DNA from: Erysipelothrix rhusiopathiae | Lineage (GTDB): Bacteria > Bacillota_I > Bacilli_A > Erysipelotrichales > Erysipelotrichaceae | Length of the DNA stretch: 37,744 nt | Assembly (NCBI GenBank): GCA_902772725.1 | Contig: CACYBS010000313.1 | Span: 1 to 37,744, forward strand | Reading direction: 5' to 3' | Part shown: one piece after another, positions 15,521 to 23,991 of the stretch | How positions within the stretch are numbered: the stretch's first letter is position 1 | Layout of the letters: every line of letters begins with the position of its first letter | Position numbers and translations under genes: made by a program | The notes under the pieces: model-generated | What the model was told of the DNA's origin: nothing | The model's database searches: none | The model's input: the letters and a program-made list of their open reading frames with translations, nothing else

Positions 15521-17449
15521 TTAAATTCGATTGGCAAGTTCAGCGGCTTGTGAGGTAGCTGTATTTGTCTTACCGGCTTTTAAAGCATCTCCAATCACAT
15601 ATACTTCTTTGACTAGATCTTTAATCTGGTCTTCAAGCGGATTGTAGGAAGTAGAACCTAAGGCAAGAATAATGTTGTCAAATCCACGGATTGTCTTGAT
15701 TTCTCCATCGATTTCATAATCGACACCATCACTGTATACCTTCGTAATCTTTGCGTTACAGATTCTCGGTACACCCGCAAGGCGGTTCATCAAGTGTTCT
15801 CTTGCACCGAGATAGAGATCCATGGCAATATCCGGAAGCTGATCGATGATGGTAGCCTGAATGTAATGTTCTCTTAAGAAATCTGCACATTCAGCCCCAA
15901 CAAGACCGCCACCTAAAATTAATGTATTACTTCCTGTCTGTACTTTACCTGCGATTACATCGATGGCCTTCAAAGCACCGGCTTCTTTCAAGCCTTCAAT
16001 GTTAGGTTCTAACGGTTTTGCTCCGGTTGCCAAAATCACAACATCCGGCTGTTCTTTTTGAATGAGCTCTTTTGTGACAGGTGTATTCAATACCATCTTT
16101 GTTCCGTATTTTTGGTTCATTGTGATCCAGAACTTGATGGCGGTTAGAATGGATTGTTTACAAGGCGGGAATGCACCGATGCGGTATTGACCGCCAAAGT
16201 GGTCATCCGCTTCGTAGATAGTAACATCGTATCCTCTTTTGGAAAGAAGCCATCCAGCTTCCAGTCCGGCCGGACCGGAACCGGCAATCAGAATTTTCTT
16301 TGCCTCTTTTGCAGGCTCAAAAGTCCATTCGCTTTCGTGTCCTGTGATCGGGTTAACAAGGCAGCTTGTAGGAAGAGGTGGTTCTTGCAGCATATTTCCT
16401 AAACATGCCTGCAAGCATCCGATACATTGAGAAATTTCATTAATTCTTCCTTCCTTGACCTTGTTCGGGAATTCCGGATCCGCTAAAGATCCTCTTCCTA
16501 AATCAACCATATCTGCTTTGCCGGTAGCGATAATATCTTCGGCAATTTCAGGTGTATTCACACGATTGACTGTAATAACCGGAATCGATACGGATTCTTT
16601 TACTGCTTTGGCATTGGCAGCATTGAATCCGGATTCAACATCAGAAGGAGCAGACATCCAGTTTAAGGAAGGGAAGGCACATACGGTAACTCCGATGGCA
16701 TCGAGTCCTGCTTCTTCCATATATCTTGCGAAAATCTTAGTATCGGCGATGGTCAGACCGCCGACAATTTTTTCATCGCCTGTAATTTTAGCGATAACCG
16801 GGAAATCCTTTCCGCATTTTTCTTTGATTGCCTTAATGATGTCGCAGACAAATTTTGCTCTGCCGGCAAGATCTCCGCCGTATTGGTCATAGCGTTTGTT
16901 GGAAAGCGGAGAAAGGAATTGGGCAATTAAGAAACCGTGGCCACAATGCAGTTCTACCGCATCGAGTCCTGCTTCTTTTGCACGATATGCAGCATTGGCA
17001 TAGCGTTCAATGGACTCATGGATTTCATCAATTGTTAATTCGTGAGGAACAACCGAGAATACCGGACATGCGATAGGACTTGGTCCGGATACCGGTGTTC
17101 CATCTGTTAACAGAGGATTGTTCTGTCTTCCGGAATCGTTGATCTGTACAGAGACTTTGGCACCATGTTTATGACAGCGTTCAGCCACTTCCTTAAATTG
17201 AGGGATAAACGCATCATCCCAAAGACCCGGCTGTGTGTTTGAGTTCAAGCCATTTTTGTTTACAGAGCTGGATTCAATCGTAATCAAACCAAAACCACCC
17301 TGTGCACGTTTTTCATAGTAAGCGAGCCATTGTTTGTCAGTAAAGCCTGAAAGTGAGCCGTGACCGGTACCCATTGCAGCAACCATGAAACGGTTTTTCA
17401 CTTCCATTGTCCCGATTTTGATTGGGGATAAGACATGATCAAATTTCAT
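15521..17449 (-). CDS. Old-yellow-enzyme-type NADH:flavin oxidoreductase (2-enoate / dienoyl-CoA reductase family; BaiCD/BaiH-like)
   Basis: The 642-residue protein has the three-part architecture of FadH, 2-enoate reductase and BaiCD/BaiH. Residues 1-330 form an FMN-binding TIM barrel (VELHCGHGFL, LSPLSNKRYDQYGG). A cysteine cluster CIGCLQAC plus a further Cys near residues 341-362 would bind a [4Fe-4S] cluster. Residues about 380-642 are an FAD/NAD domain with GSGPAGLEAG and a second nucleotide motif GGGLVGAE. These enzymes reduce activated C=C bonds using NAD(P)H. Divergent to it, 175 bases away, is a short-chain dehydrogenase with a MarR regulator, which suggests a shared oxidised/unsaturated substrate such as a steroid, bile acid or enoyl compound. 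The sequence alone does not identify the substrate, and there is no full bai operon here. Confidence 0.88.
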   Translation of the reverse strand: MKFDHVLSPIKIGTMEVKNRFMVAAMGTGHGSLSGFTDKQWLAYYEKRAQGGFGLITIESSSVNKNGLNSNTQPGLWDDAFIPQFKEVAERCHKHGAKVSVQINDSGRQNNPLLTDGTPVSGPSPIACPVFSVVPHELTIDEIHESIERYANAAYRAKEAGLDAVELHCGHGFLIAQFLSPLSNKRYDQYGGDLAGRAKFVCDIIKAIKEKCGKDFPVIAKITGDEKIVGGLTIADTKIFARYMEEAGLDAIGVTVCAFPSLNWMSAPSDVESGFNAANAKAVKESVSIPVITVNRVNTPEIAEDIIATGKADMVDLGRGSLADPEFPNKVKEGRINEISQCIGCLQACLGNMLQEPPLPTSCLVNPITGHESEWTFEPAKEAKKILIAGSGPAGLEAGWLLSKRGYDVTIYEADDHFGGQYRIGAFPPCKQSILTAIKFWITMNQKYGTKMVLNTPVTKELIQKEQPDVVILATGAKPLEPNIEGLKEAGALKAIDVIAGKVQTGSNTLILGGGLVGAECADFLREHYIQATIIDQLPDIAMDLYLGAREHLMNRLAGVPRICNAKITKVYSDGVDYEIDGEIKTIRGFDNIILALGSTSYNPLEDQIKDLVKEVYVIGDALKAGKTNTATSQAAELANRI

Positions 17450-17483
17450 TGTGTTCTCCTTTCGCCTATAGCCTATTTTCTAC

Positions 17484-17492
17484 ATTATAACA
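17484..17492 (-). promoter_or_regulatory. Extended -10 promoter of the enoate reductase gene
   Basis: On the minus strand TGTTATAAT is a perfect extended -10 (TGnTATAAT), about 35 bases before the ATG. No good -35 is visible at the expected distance, as is common for extended -10 promoters. Confidence 0.6.
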
Positions 17493-17555
17493 AAGAACTC
17501 ATAGGGACTGTTTTAGAATAGTTGGTATCTCTTAACTTTTTCATGCTATTAGTCC

Positions 17556-17584
17556 TTGATTCTTAACTCAATTCGTACTATTTT
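17556..17584 (+). promoter_or_regulatory. Promoter of the SDR-marR operon
   Basis: -35 TTGATT (17556-17561), 17-base spacer, -10 TATTTT (17579-17584). The start site would fall inside the inverted repeat at 17586-17611. Confidence 0.5.
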
Positions 17585-17585
17585 A

Positions 17586-17611
17586 AATTAGTAATAAAAA
17601 TATGACTAATT
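17586..17611. promoter_or_regulatory. Candidate MarR operator
   Basis: AATTAGT (17586-17592) and ACTAATT (17605-17611) form a 7-base inverted repeat over the predicted start site, directly before the AGGAGG of the dehydrogenase gene. The second gene of this operon encodes a MarR regulator, so autoregulation is a reasonable inference. Confidence 0.4.
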
Positions 17612-17624
17612 AGGAGGAATAAAG

Positions 17625-18425
17625 ATGAATCGTTTAAAAGATAAAGTCGCAATTGTTACAGGATCGACCAGCGGTATCGGAATCGGAATCGCAAGATTAT
17701 ATGCTGCTGAAGGTGCTCATGTAGTCATCTGCGGACGCCGTAAAGAAAAGGGAGAAGCTGTAGTTGAGCGTATTAAGGCAGAAGGCGGAAGTGCTTCTTA
17801 TCATTTCCTTGACTTAACCGATATAACTACCATTGAAACATTGATTGATGATACCGCAAAGACATACGGAAAAATCGATGTATTGGTAAATAATGCAGCC
17901 AATGTTGGTTTACCGGATGGAAGAGTAGATGAATTAACATTAGAAATGTGGGATAACATCTTCAACAGTGATATTCGCGGTACATTCTATGCCATTAAGT
18001 GTGTATTACCGTATATGCAGAAAAACGGCAAAGGATCTATCGTAAATATCGGTTCGATGGCATCCTGCGGAGGAGACCTTGGTGCAACCGCATATGCTTG
18101 TGCTAAAGCAGGTGTTGATATGTTAACAAGCAGTGTTGCCTTGCAGTATGGTAAGGACAATATCCGCTGCAACTGTGTAAGACCGGGCTTAATTGTTACA
18201 CCGGAAAATGATGCCTATGTATCCAAACAGTTAAAGGATATCTTCTTAAGCAACATCGAAGTAAACCGTTATGGCTGCCCTGAGGATATCGGACATATGT
18301 GCGTCTTCTTCGGTTCTGATGAAAGTGAATACGTTACAGGACAAATTATCAACGTGGATGGTGGAATGAACTCCCATGCACCAACCGTTGCTCAATTCAG
18401 ATCTGCCGGCTCCAGAACCTGGTAA
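17625..18425 (+). CDS. Short-chain dehydrogenase/reductase (SDR family)
   Basis: This 266-residue classical SDR has the cofactor motif TGSTSGIG near residue 13, NNAAN near 90, the catalytic Ser in VNIGSMAS and the catalytic YxxxK as YACAK near residues 156-160, then the conserved RPGLIVTPE segment and the C-terminal YVTGQIINVDGG. An Arg-Arg pair after the second strand (CGRRKEK) favours NADP(H). The family includes hydroxysteroid dehydrogenases and 3-oxoacyl reductases. It has an AGGAGG site, is divergent from the enoate reductase and overlaps the MarR gene by one base (TAATG). It probably oxidises or reduces a hydroxyl group on the same compound that the reductase handles. The substrate cannot be read from the sequence. 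Confidence 0.9.
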   Translation: MNRLKDKVAIVTGSTSGIGIGIARLYAAEGAHVVICGRRKEKGEAVVERIKAEGGSASYHFLDLTDITTIETLIDDTAKTYGKIDVLVNNAANVGLPDGRVDELTLEMWDNIFNSDIRGTFYAIKCVLPYMQKNGKGSIVNIGSMASCGGDLGATAYACAKAGVDMLTSSVALQYGKDNIRCNCVRPGLIVTPENDAYVSKQLKDIFLSNIEVNRYGCPEDIGHMCVFFGSDESEYVTGQIINVDGGMNSHAPTVAQFRSAGSRTW

Positions 18426-18853
18426 TGAAAGATACAGAAAGAAATCCTGCTAATTTAGCTTTTATGGCAGGTGAGATGTTTAATAATAAAATTACTTCGG
18501 TGTTCTGGTCCTCTTTTAAAGGAGAGTACGGACGCATTCAAGCTTCTGTGCTGGTATATCTTTATGACCATAGAAGGGCAAAGGCTTCGGATATTACCAT
18601 AGAGCTCAATGTCCCTAAGCAGCATATCTCTAAAATCATTAACGATTTTAAAGAGGAAGGCATGGTGGTAGAAGAAAAGGATGTTCAGGATAAACGCTCC
18701 CGCATTTTATCGCTTACTGAAAAGGGACTGAATTATATTCGTCAACATTTAGAAATGAGTAATCTAAGTTTCTATTCTCTGTTAGAGAGTATGAATGAAA
18801 AAGATCAAAAGGATTTTCTAAATGCGTTAGAGACAATTGTACGTGTTTTATAA
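18425..18853 (+). CDS. MarR-family transcriptional regulator
   Basis: The 142-residue protein has the MarR winged helix: helix-turn-helix around residues 55-85 (KASDITIELNVPKQHISKII) followed by the wing with KDVQDKRSRILSLTEKG, the signature DxRxxxLxLTxxG. Long N- and C-terminal helices would form the dimer interface. The ATG overlaps the stop of the SDR gene, so the two are translationally coupled. Regulators of this family usually bind an aromatic or lipid-like ligand and repress adjacent genes; the divergent reductase and the SDR are the likely targets. A terminator follows two bases after the stop. Confidence 0.9.
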   Translation: MKDTERNPANLAFMAGEMFNNKITSVFWSSFKGEYGRIQASVLVYLYDHRRAKASDITIELNVPKQHISKIINDFKEEGMVVEEKDVQDKRSRILSLTEKGLNYIRQHLEMSNLSFYSLLESMNEKDQKDFLNALETIVRVL

Positions 18854-18854
18854 G

Positions 18855-18880
18855 ACTGTCGTTTTTGCGACAGTTTTTTT
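18855..18880 (+). terminator. Terminator of the SDR-marR operon
   Basis: ACTGTCG and CGACAGT arms with loop TTTTTG, then a seven-T run. Confidence 0.88.
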
Positions 18881-19041
18881 CTTTTCGTAGATTTTGACGT
18901 AAAGGATATTAGGGGGATCGGTAGTCTGATGGAAGAAGGAAAGTTGTGGTTGAATTATTCAACTTCAAGTCATGGCAGGATGATTACATATGAATGAGTA
19001 TATCAGCACCGTAAACAGTCTTGTTTCTGTTGTTGTAATAT

Positions 19042-19059
19042 GGTACATCATAGTGTACC
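19042..19059. promoter_or_regulatory. Palindrome upstream of the ATC hydrolase promoter
   Basis: GGTACA (19042-19047) and TGTACC (19054-19059) form a perfect dyad with a six-base centre, ending five bases before the -35 box. The position suits an activator or a repressor of the two-gene operon. The rest of 18881-19041 holds no recognisable gene. Confidence 0.45.
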
Positions 19060-19063
19060 GCTA

Positions 19064-19092
19064 TTGAAACACATTGATAAGAACGATAAAAT
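19064..19092 (+). promoter_or_regulatory. Promoter of the ATC hydrolase-methyltransferase operon
   Basis: -35 TTGAAA (19064-19069), 17-base spacer and -10 TAAAAT (19087-19092), about 36 bases before the ATG. Confidence 0.6.
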
Positions 19093-19128
19093 ATCTTTAG
19101 TTAGTTATCACTGACGGGAGATATATGT

Positions 19129-19797
19129 ATGTCAAAGATGGATCAAGCAGTTAAAAACGCATTTATAAAATATACGGAGGAACATTATCCGGATGAAGCT
19201 GTTCAAATTATTGAACAAGCAGAAAAACTTTTTCCTGAAATGTATGCCAAGGCTCCTTATATTGGTGGGGATGAGAATCGAATGGCCTATAATCTGAATT
19301 TGATGATTTGGGCTGTTTCATTTTATGAAGCCTCAAATCACCGTATCGATGGTCCTGCAATTATAGACATGGCAAAAGGACTCTTCGGTAGATATCAATT
19401 TGTAGGAAGATTCATTAATGTAAACCACAAATGGCAGATGAATCTCATTCAAAAATTAATGTATAAAAAATATATTCCGTATGCCGAATTGGTGGATGAA
19501 AAGGTATCCAGTGGAGAGTGGAATAATACCTGGCGTATTCGAATTAACCCAAGAAATACGGAAGAAGGAGTTTGTTTTGATTTGGTTGGATGTCCTTTAG
19601 CAGATTACGCCAAAGCCAATGGATATGAAAGGCTGCTTCCATATTTATGTGCAACAGATCACTTGTTGCCGAAAATGGTACACGCGAAATTAATTCGTAC
19701 CCATACCTGCGCTACGGGAAGTGATTCCTGCGATTATTGGTATGTTGGCGATGAAAGCGATACTGCTAAAGAATATGCCGATGTACAGATGAAATAA
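19129..19797 (+). CDS. L-2-amino-thiazoline-4-carboxylic acid hydrolase family protein
   Basis: The 222-residue product matches the ATC hydrolase family pattern. It has a helical N-terminal half and a C-terminal half containing FDLVGCPLADYAKANG, then LCATDHLLPKMV and RTHTCATGSDSCDYWY, which supply the conserved Cys and Asp residues. The founding member opens the thiazoline ring of L-ATC on the route to L-cysteine, but most relatives are unassigned and often sit beside methyltransferases or regulators. It is cytoplasmic, with no signal sequence. It has its own promoter and is followed 12 bases later by a SAM methyltransferase, in what appears to be a two-gene operon. Family membership is likely; the reaction is uncertain. 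Confidence 0.75.
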   Translation: MSKMDQAVKNAFIKYTEEHYPDEAVQIIEQAEKLFPEMYAKAPYIGGDENRMAYNLNLMIWAVSFYEASNHRIDGPAIIDMAKGLFGRYQFVGRFINVNHKWQMNLIQKLMYKKYIPYAELVDEKVSSGEWNNTWRIRINPRNTEEGVCFDLVGCPLADYAKANGYERLLPYLCATDHLLPKMVHAKLIRTHTCATGSDSCDYWYVGDESDTAKEYADVQMK

Positions 19798-19809
19798 GGA
19801 GAGGTTGAA

Positions 19810-20433
19810 ATGTTTTGGGATAAAGTCGCAGGCGTTTATGATGTATTTGCCGATGTATATAACGGAAAAGTGAATCGGGTGATGTGTCGGGTTGTATCCG
19901 AACAAATTGGTAAAGAGGATCGTGTGTTAGAGTGTGCCTGCGGCACAGGACTTATCACAACCTGTATTGCACCTTTGTGCAAAGAAGTTGTCGCAACCGA
20001 TTTTTCAGAGGGGATGTTAAAACAGACCGAGAAGAAGTGTAGAAATTATTCAAATGTTCAAGTTGAATTTGCCGATATCACAAATCTTAAATATCCCGAT
20101 GCTTCCTTTGATGTCGTAATCGCAGCGAATGTGATTCACCTATTGGATGATCCAAGTCAAGCCTTATCTGAATTAAATCGGGTTTGTAAGGAAGATGGAA
20201 AAATCATCATTCCAACCTATGTCAATAAAGAGAAAACCGGTGAAACCGGAACCTTCGTGAAAACCATCGGGAAAGCTGGAGCTGACTTTAAAAGGCAGTT
20301 TACCTTTTCAAATTATAAGCAGTTTTTTGAAGAAGAAGGTTTTACAGATATTGATATACATCGTATTCCGGGGAGAATTCCCTGCGCTATTGCGGTTATC
20401 ACCAAAAAGAAAAATGAGGATCCAGCAGCATGA
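19810..20433 (+). CDS. Class I SAM-dependent methyltransferase
   Basis: This 207-residue Methyltransf_11-type protein has motif I VLECACGTGLIT near residue 40, the acidic end of strand 2 at ATDFSEGML near 62, FADITNLKYPDASFDVV near 93-108 (motif II) and a post-II segment VCKEDGKIII. The N-terminal YDVFADVYNGK stretch is typical of UbiE/small-molecule methyltransferases. A GGAGAGG site precedes the ATG. It is cotranscribed with the ATC hydrolase family gene, so a small thiol or heterocyclic acceptor is possible, but this is inference. Its TGA stop lies inside the loop of the terminator hairpin. Confidence 0.88.
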   Translation: MFWDKVAGVYDVFADVYNGKVNRVMCRVVSEQIGKEDRVLECACGTGLITTCIAPLCKEVVATDFSEGMLKQTEKKCRNYSNVQVEFADITNLKYPDASFDVVIAANVIHLLDDPSQALSELNRVCKEDGKIIIPTYVNKEKTGETGTFVKTIGKAGADFKRQFTFSNYKQFFEEEGFTDIDIHRIPGRIPCAIAVITKKKNEDPAA

Positions 20434-20444
20434 TCCTCATTTTT
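20411..20444. terminator. Bidirectional terminator
   Basis: AAAATGAGGATC and GATCCTCATTTT are perfect 12-base arms with a nine-base loop. T-runs follow on both strands, so it can end both the methyltransferase operon (plus) and the DUF4353 gene (minus). Confidence 0.85.
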
Positions 20445-20479
20445 CCTTTACTGGGAGGGAGACAATTTATTCTAAAACC

Positions 20480-23260
20480 TTATTCGGGCTGATCTTTGTT
20501 TTTACGTCTTCTGAATTTTGTTAAAAAGCCAAGTCCTAAGATAGATCCTGACATTCCGGCAATAGATGATGCGGAAGATAAATCTATTGCGGTATTAACA
20601 GACTTAGAAGAGCTTGATGAATTTTTAGATGGTTTCGATGAGCCTTTAGAAGACTTCGAAGAAGGTTTGTTCGAAGACATCGAACTTTTCTTAGAAGAGG
20701 AAGAAGGTTTTCCTTTGCGAGAAGAAGAACTTCTCTTGCTCTTTAAAGTTTTCTCCATATCTGAGTTCAACAAATCATTTAAAGTCTTGTCAACTACATC
20801 GTTTTCATTTGTCTCGGTCTGATCATCCACTTTAGCCACTTTTTCCTGGTTTTCTGTTTCCGGGTTTTGTGGGGAAGTCTGTTCACCATGCATAGCCGGC
20901 AGCTGGGCAGATTGTTCCTGGCCGGAAGCCGCTTCTGTGTTATTGATTAACAGGCTGTACTGACCATCTGTCAAAGTCTCACTTGCATATAGTACGCTGT
21001 TAGCTGATTTTTCTGCAGTAAAGGAATATACTACGTTTCCATTTTCATCAACGATAGAAACCAGATCATCTGCTTGAATTTGTACACCGTTTGTATTCAT
21101 CTGCATCATATCGGCATTTTCTAAAGTAGAATCAAACGCCATGGCATTCATTGGCATTTGAGGCATGGTACCGTCCTGTGGCATCTGAGGCATAGTACCG
21201 TCCTGCGGCATCTGAGGCATAGTACCATCCTGCGGCATCTGAGGCATAGTACCATCCTGCGGCATCTGAGGCATAGCGCCATCCTGCGGCATCTGAGGCA
21301 TAGCGCCATCCTGTGGCATCTGAGGCATAGTACCATCCTGCGGCATCTGAGGCATAGCGCCATCCTGTGGCATCTGAGGCATGGTGCCATCCTGCGGCAT
21401 TTGAGGCATAGCGCCATCCTGTGGCATCTGAGGCATGGTGCCATCCTGCGGCATTTGAGGCATAGCGCCATCCTGCGGCATTTGAGGCATAGTGCCATCC
21501 TGTGGCATCTGTTGGTTTGGATTCATTGGCTGGCCGTTCATCGGCATTCCTGCATTATATCCAAAGGCAACATAGTTACCGCTTGTAGGTGTTAAGGCCA
21601 TCTGATTTTGACCAACCAGTAATACAGTACCTCCACTGATCACAAACTCATCGGTAGGATTATCTCCATAATCAACAGCGCTGTTTTCACCCTGGGCTGC
21701 TCCATATACTACAACTGTTCCATCCGAAATATAAACAGAACCGTTGGAATCTAAACCATCGCCTTCGGCATTCACATAGATATCACCGCCGGAGATATCA
21801 ATCACATAGGCATAATTTGTTAAGTCGCTGTTAGCTGCATTGATTCCATCGTCGCTTGTCACGATATCATACGATCCGTTTTTAATATAAACAGAAGCGC
21901 CTTCCAAACCCTCTACCGCTGAGTAAATGTTTACTGTCGGTCCGTTTTCATCATCACCCAGCGTTAATACATAATCTGAATGAATCGCATCATCTCCGGC
22001 ATAGATATCGAGTGTGCCATCGGTAATTGTGATGTTTCCATCGGCGTGAATCGCATCTTCACAGGCATCAATATTATAATCGCCACCGTAGATCAAGATA
22101 TTGGCATCAGACTTGATACCCTTGGCACTGGAATCTTCATCTAAGTAGTCAATATTGGTATGTCCATCATAGGTTGTGATCACCAATGTTCCATCATAAA
22201 TCGTAAGATCCCCAGTCGCCTGAATGCCGTCACCCTGGGCATCGATAGTAATGATTCCATCGTTGATAGTAATGACACCTGCTGAATCGGTATCATCCTC
22301 ATCCGGCTCTGCTTTAATTCCGTCATTTCCTGCAGTAACATTCACAATACCTTTATTGATAATGACTTCATTATCGCTGGCAATTCCGTTATTGGTGGCA
22401 AATACATTTAGTGTAAGGTCTGCAGAATCGACAATGATTGTAGAAAGGGAAGCACCCTTAATACCGTTTTTACAGTCAGAACCATCAATATTTAAAGTGC
22501 CTGTACCATCTAATGTCAAAGTGGCACCTGATTTTACTTTGATGGCAGCTCCTTCAAAGTCATCACTGTCTTCATTGGCAATATCTTCTGCATCGGTAAT
22601 GGTCGAAGTTCCATCATTGATAATCGTAACTTCGCTGTTTTTACCAATTGTGATCGGAGCTGTTTCTGAATTCGACAATGTTAAGTTTTGAAGTTCCAGA
22701 ATAACTTCCTGCAAGCCCTTGGAAACTGTGATGGATCCTTCGGAACAGGTTCCGGTAATCGTATAGCTGCCTGTGGCAGTAATCGTTAGATTGGTACCGT
22801 CTACTGTTACACCTTCATCATATGTAGAAACAATTCCATCCTCTGAGAAGGTGATACTGTTTTCTGTTTGAGATACACTTTCTGAAGCTTCAACAGTGTC
22901 TGCTGTTTCTACGGTTGTTTCTATTTCCTCTTCCACAGCTTCTTCTGTTTCTGCGTTTTCTGTCTTGATTTCAGTTTCTTCTGTCTCTACAACCGTTTCT
23001 GTTTCTACAGTATCTTCTGTCTCTGTTGTTTCATTTACGGTAGTTTCTTCTGTTTCTTTATCTTTTTCATCTTCTTCTAATACAACTTCATCATTGGTTA
23101 ATTCTTTTGTATCTTTATCTGCTTCTTCAATCACGGCCGGTACTGTATCCGTTTCTTCGGCCATGATGATGTCGGATTTAGCTAATCCGGTTCCAGCTGC
23201 CAATAAGATTCCGGCAGCTGCCATACCCTTTGTAAAGGAATTTGTTTTAACTTTTTTCAT
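20480..23260 (-). CDS. Secreted, membrane-anchored DUF4353 carbohydrate-binding-like protein with tandem repeats
   Basis: The 926-residue protein starts with a signal peptide (hydrophobic MAAAGILLAAGTGLA). A Glu/Thr/Val-rich low-complexity stretch runs from about 35 to 140. Residues about 150-560 form the DUF4353 region, a right-handed beta-helix-like series of short repeats (for example VIINKGIVNVTAGNDGIKA, DDAIHSDYVLTLG) thought to bind carbohydrate. Thirteen tandem nonapeptides MPQDG(T/A)MPQ occupy about 585-701. The C-terminal part holds another small domain, then a Ser/Lys-rich tract, a short hydrophobic segment (GSILGLGFL) and a positively charged tail, which should anchor it to the membrane or wall. 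No clear LPxTG is seen. An AGAGAGGTG site precedes the ATG. It is a likely adhesin or wall-associated protein; the ligand is unknown. Confidence 0.8.
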   Translation of the reverse strand: MKKVKTNSFTKGMAAAGILLAAGTGLAKSDIIMAEETDTVPAVIEEADKDTKELTNDEVVLEEDEKDKETEETTVNETTETEDTVETETVVETEETEIKTENAETEEAVEEEIETTVETADTVEASESVSQTENSITFSEDGIVSTYDEGVTVDGTNLTITATGSYTITGTCSEGSITVSKGLQEVILELQNLTLSNSETAPITIGKNSEVTIINDGTSTITDAEDIANEDSDDFEGAAIKVKSGATLTLDGTGTLNIDGSDCKNGIKGASLSTIIVDSADLTLNVFATNNGIASDNEVIINKGIVNVTAGNDGIKAEPDEDDTDSAGVITINDGIITIDAQGDGIQATGDLTIYDGTLVITTYDGHTNIDYLDEDSSAKGIKSDANILIYGGDYNIDACEDAIHADGNITITDGTLDIYAGDDAIHSDYVLTLGDDENGPTVNIYSAVEGLEGASVYIKNGSYDIVTSDDGINAANSDLTNYAYVIDISGGDIYVNAEGDGLDSNGSVYISDGTVVVYGAAQGENSAVDYGDNPTDEFVISGGTVLLVGQNQMALTPTSGNYVAFGYNAGMPMNGQPMNPNQQMPQDGTMPQMPQDGAMPQMPQDGTMPQMPQDGAMPQMPQDGTMPQMPQDGAMPQMPQDGTMPQMPQDGAMPQMPQDGAMPQMPQDGTMPQMPQDGTMPQMPQDGTMPQMPQDGTMPQMPMNAMAFDSTLENADMMQMNTNGVQIQADDLVSIVDENGNVVYSFTAEKSANSVLYASETLTDGQYSLLINNTEAASGQEQSAQLPAMHGEQTSPQNPETENQEKVAKVDDQTETNENDVVDKTLNDLLNSDMEKTLKSKRSSSSRKGKPSSSSKKSSMSSNKPSSKSSKGSSKPSKNSSSSSKSVNTAIDLSSASSIAGMSGSILGLGFLTKFRRRKNKDQPE
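21158..21508 (-). repeat. Thirteen 27-bp tandem repeats
   Basis: The units run without gaps and each encodes MPQDGTMPQ or MPQDGAMPQ. The sixth residue alternates Thr/Ala in units 1-8, then runs Ala, Thr, Thr, Thr, Thr. Differences between units are mainly at a few wobble positions and the Thr/Ala codon. Copy number changes would stay in frame. Confidence 0.95.
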
Positions 23261-23401
23261 CTGTTACACCTCTCTTTACGGTGCCAAGTATAAAAAGCCA
23301 ACCTTAAAACACCCTTAAAAAAAGAAAAATTATACAGATAGTAACTAAATGTTGATTTGGTGTTAAAAAAATGATAATGTTTCTGTGTTTTCTTATATAA
23401 A

Positions 23402-23420
23402 CATTTTGTTTAGTAAAATG
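23402..23420. promoter_or_regulatory. Dyad upstream of the XRE-cupin regulator gene
   Basis: CATTTT (23402-23407) and AAAATG (23415-23420) flank a seven-base centre just before the GGAAGGGAG ribosome binding site. It could be the regulator's own operator; the 140 bases between here and the divergent DUF4353 gene contain no ORF. Confidence 0.35.
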
Positions 23421-23440
23421 AAACCGGAAGGGAGAAAATG

Positions 23441-23974
23441 ATGGAAATAGGAGGAAAGATTCGAGAGTTGAGAATCCAGAACGGACTCACTTTATCGGAG
23501 TTAGCTTCAAGATCTGAACTAACCAAGGGTTTTTTATCACAGCTGGAACGAAATTTAACCAGCCCCAGTATTGCGACCCTTGAAGATATTTTGGAGGCAT
23601 TAGGTACCAACTTATCGGAATTCTTTCAAAACACTGAGGAAGAACAGATTGTCTTCCATGAACAGGATTATTTTGAAGATGCACAGTCAGCGTATACGAT
23701 TGAATGGATCGTTCCCAACGCACAGAAAAATAAAATGGAACCCATTTTATTAACGCTTCATCCGGGGCAGTCATCTCATGAACTAACATTGGGTGACGGA
23801 GAAGAGTTTGGATATGTGCTGAAAGGAACCGTGCATTTGATTATGGATAATAGAAAGTATGTAATCAAGGCAAAAGAGACTTTCTATTTATCGAAAAGTA
23901 AGACGCATTATTTATATAATCCGGGAAAAACCGATGCCCGGGTTCTGTGGATCACAACACCACCGATGTTTTAA
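23441..23974 (+). CDS. XRE-family regulator with C-terminal cupin domain
   Basis: The 177-residue protein joins an N-terminal XRE helix-turn-helix (about residues 5-60: [21 protein letters not shown]) to a C-terminal cupin barrel (about 95-175: [43 protein letters not shown]). This PuuR-like arrangement is typical of regulators that sense small molecules, including polyamines. It stands directly upstream of potABCD, 17 bases from the potA start, and is probably cotranscribed with it and controls polyamine uptake. Two adjacent ATG codons (23438 and 23441) are possible; the second has the better seven-base spacing from the GGAAGGGAG site. Confidence 0.9.
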   Translation: MEIGGKIRELRIQNGLTLSELASRSELTKGFLSQLERNLTSPSIATLEDILEALGTNLSEFFQNTEEEQIVFHEQDYFEDAQSAYTIEWIVPNAQKNKMEPILLTLHPGQSSHELTLGDGEEFGYVLKGTVHLIMDNRKYVIKAKETFYLSKSKTHYLYNPGKTDARVLWITTPPMF

Positions 23975-23991
23975 GAGAGAGGATATCAGCG

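Noticed and set aside
18881-19041. Short open stretches between the marR terminator and the ATC hydrolase promoter
   Set aside because: No start with ribosome binding site and no recognisable protein; treated as non-coding upstream region.
21158-21508. Possible CRISPR array
   Set aside because: Units are contiguous 27-mers without spacers and lie inside a coding frame.
21148-21595. Long open frames on both strands over the tandem repeats
   Set aside because: They are by-products of a 27-base repeat that is a multiple of three and free of stops in several frames. The real gene is the minus-strand DUF4353 frame with signal peptide and ribosome binding site.
23947-23991. Longer potA start inside the regulator gene
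   Set aside because: It would overlap the regulator by 28 bases; ATG 23992 has its own ribosome binding site and fits PotA homologues.
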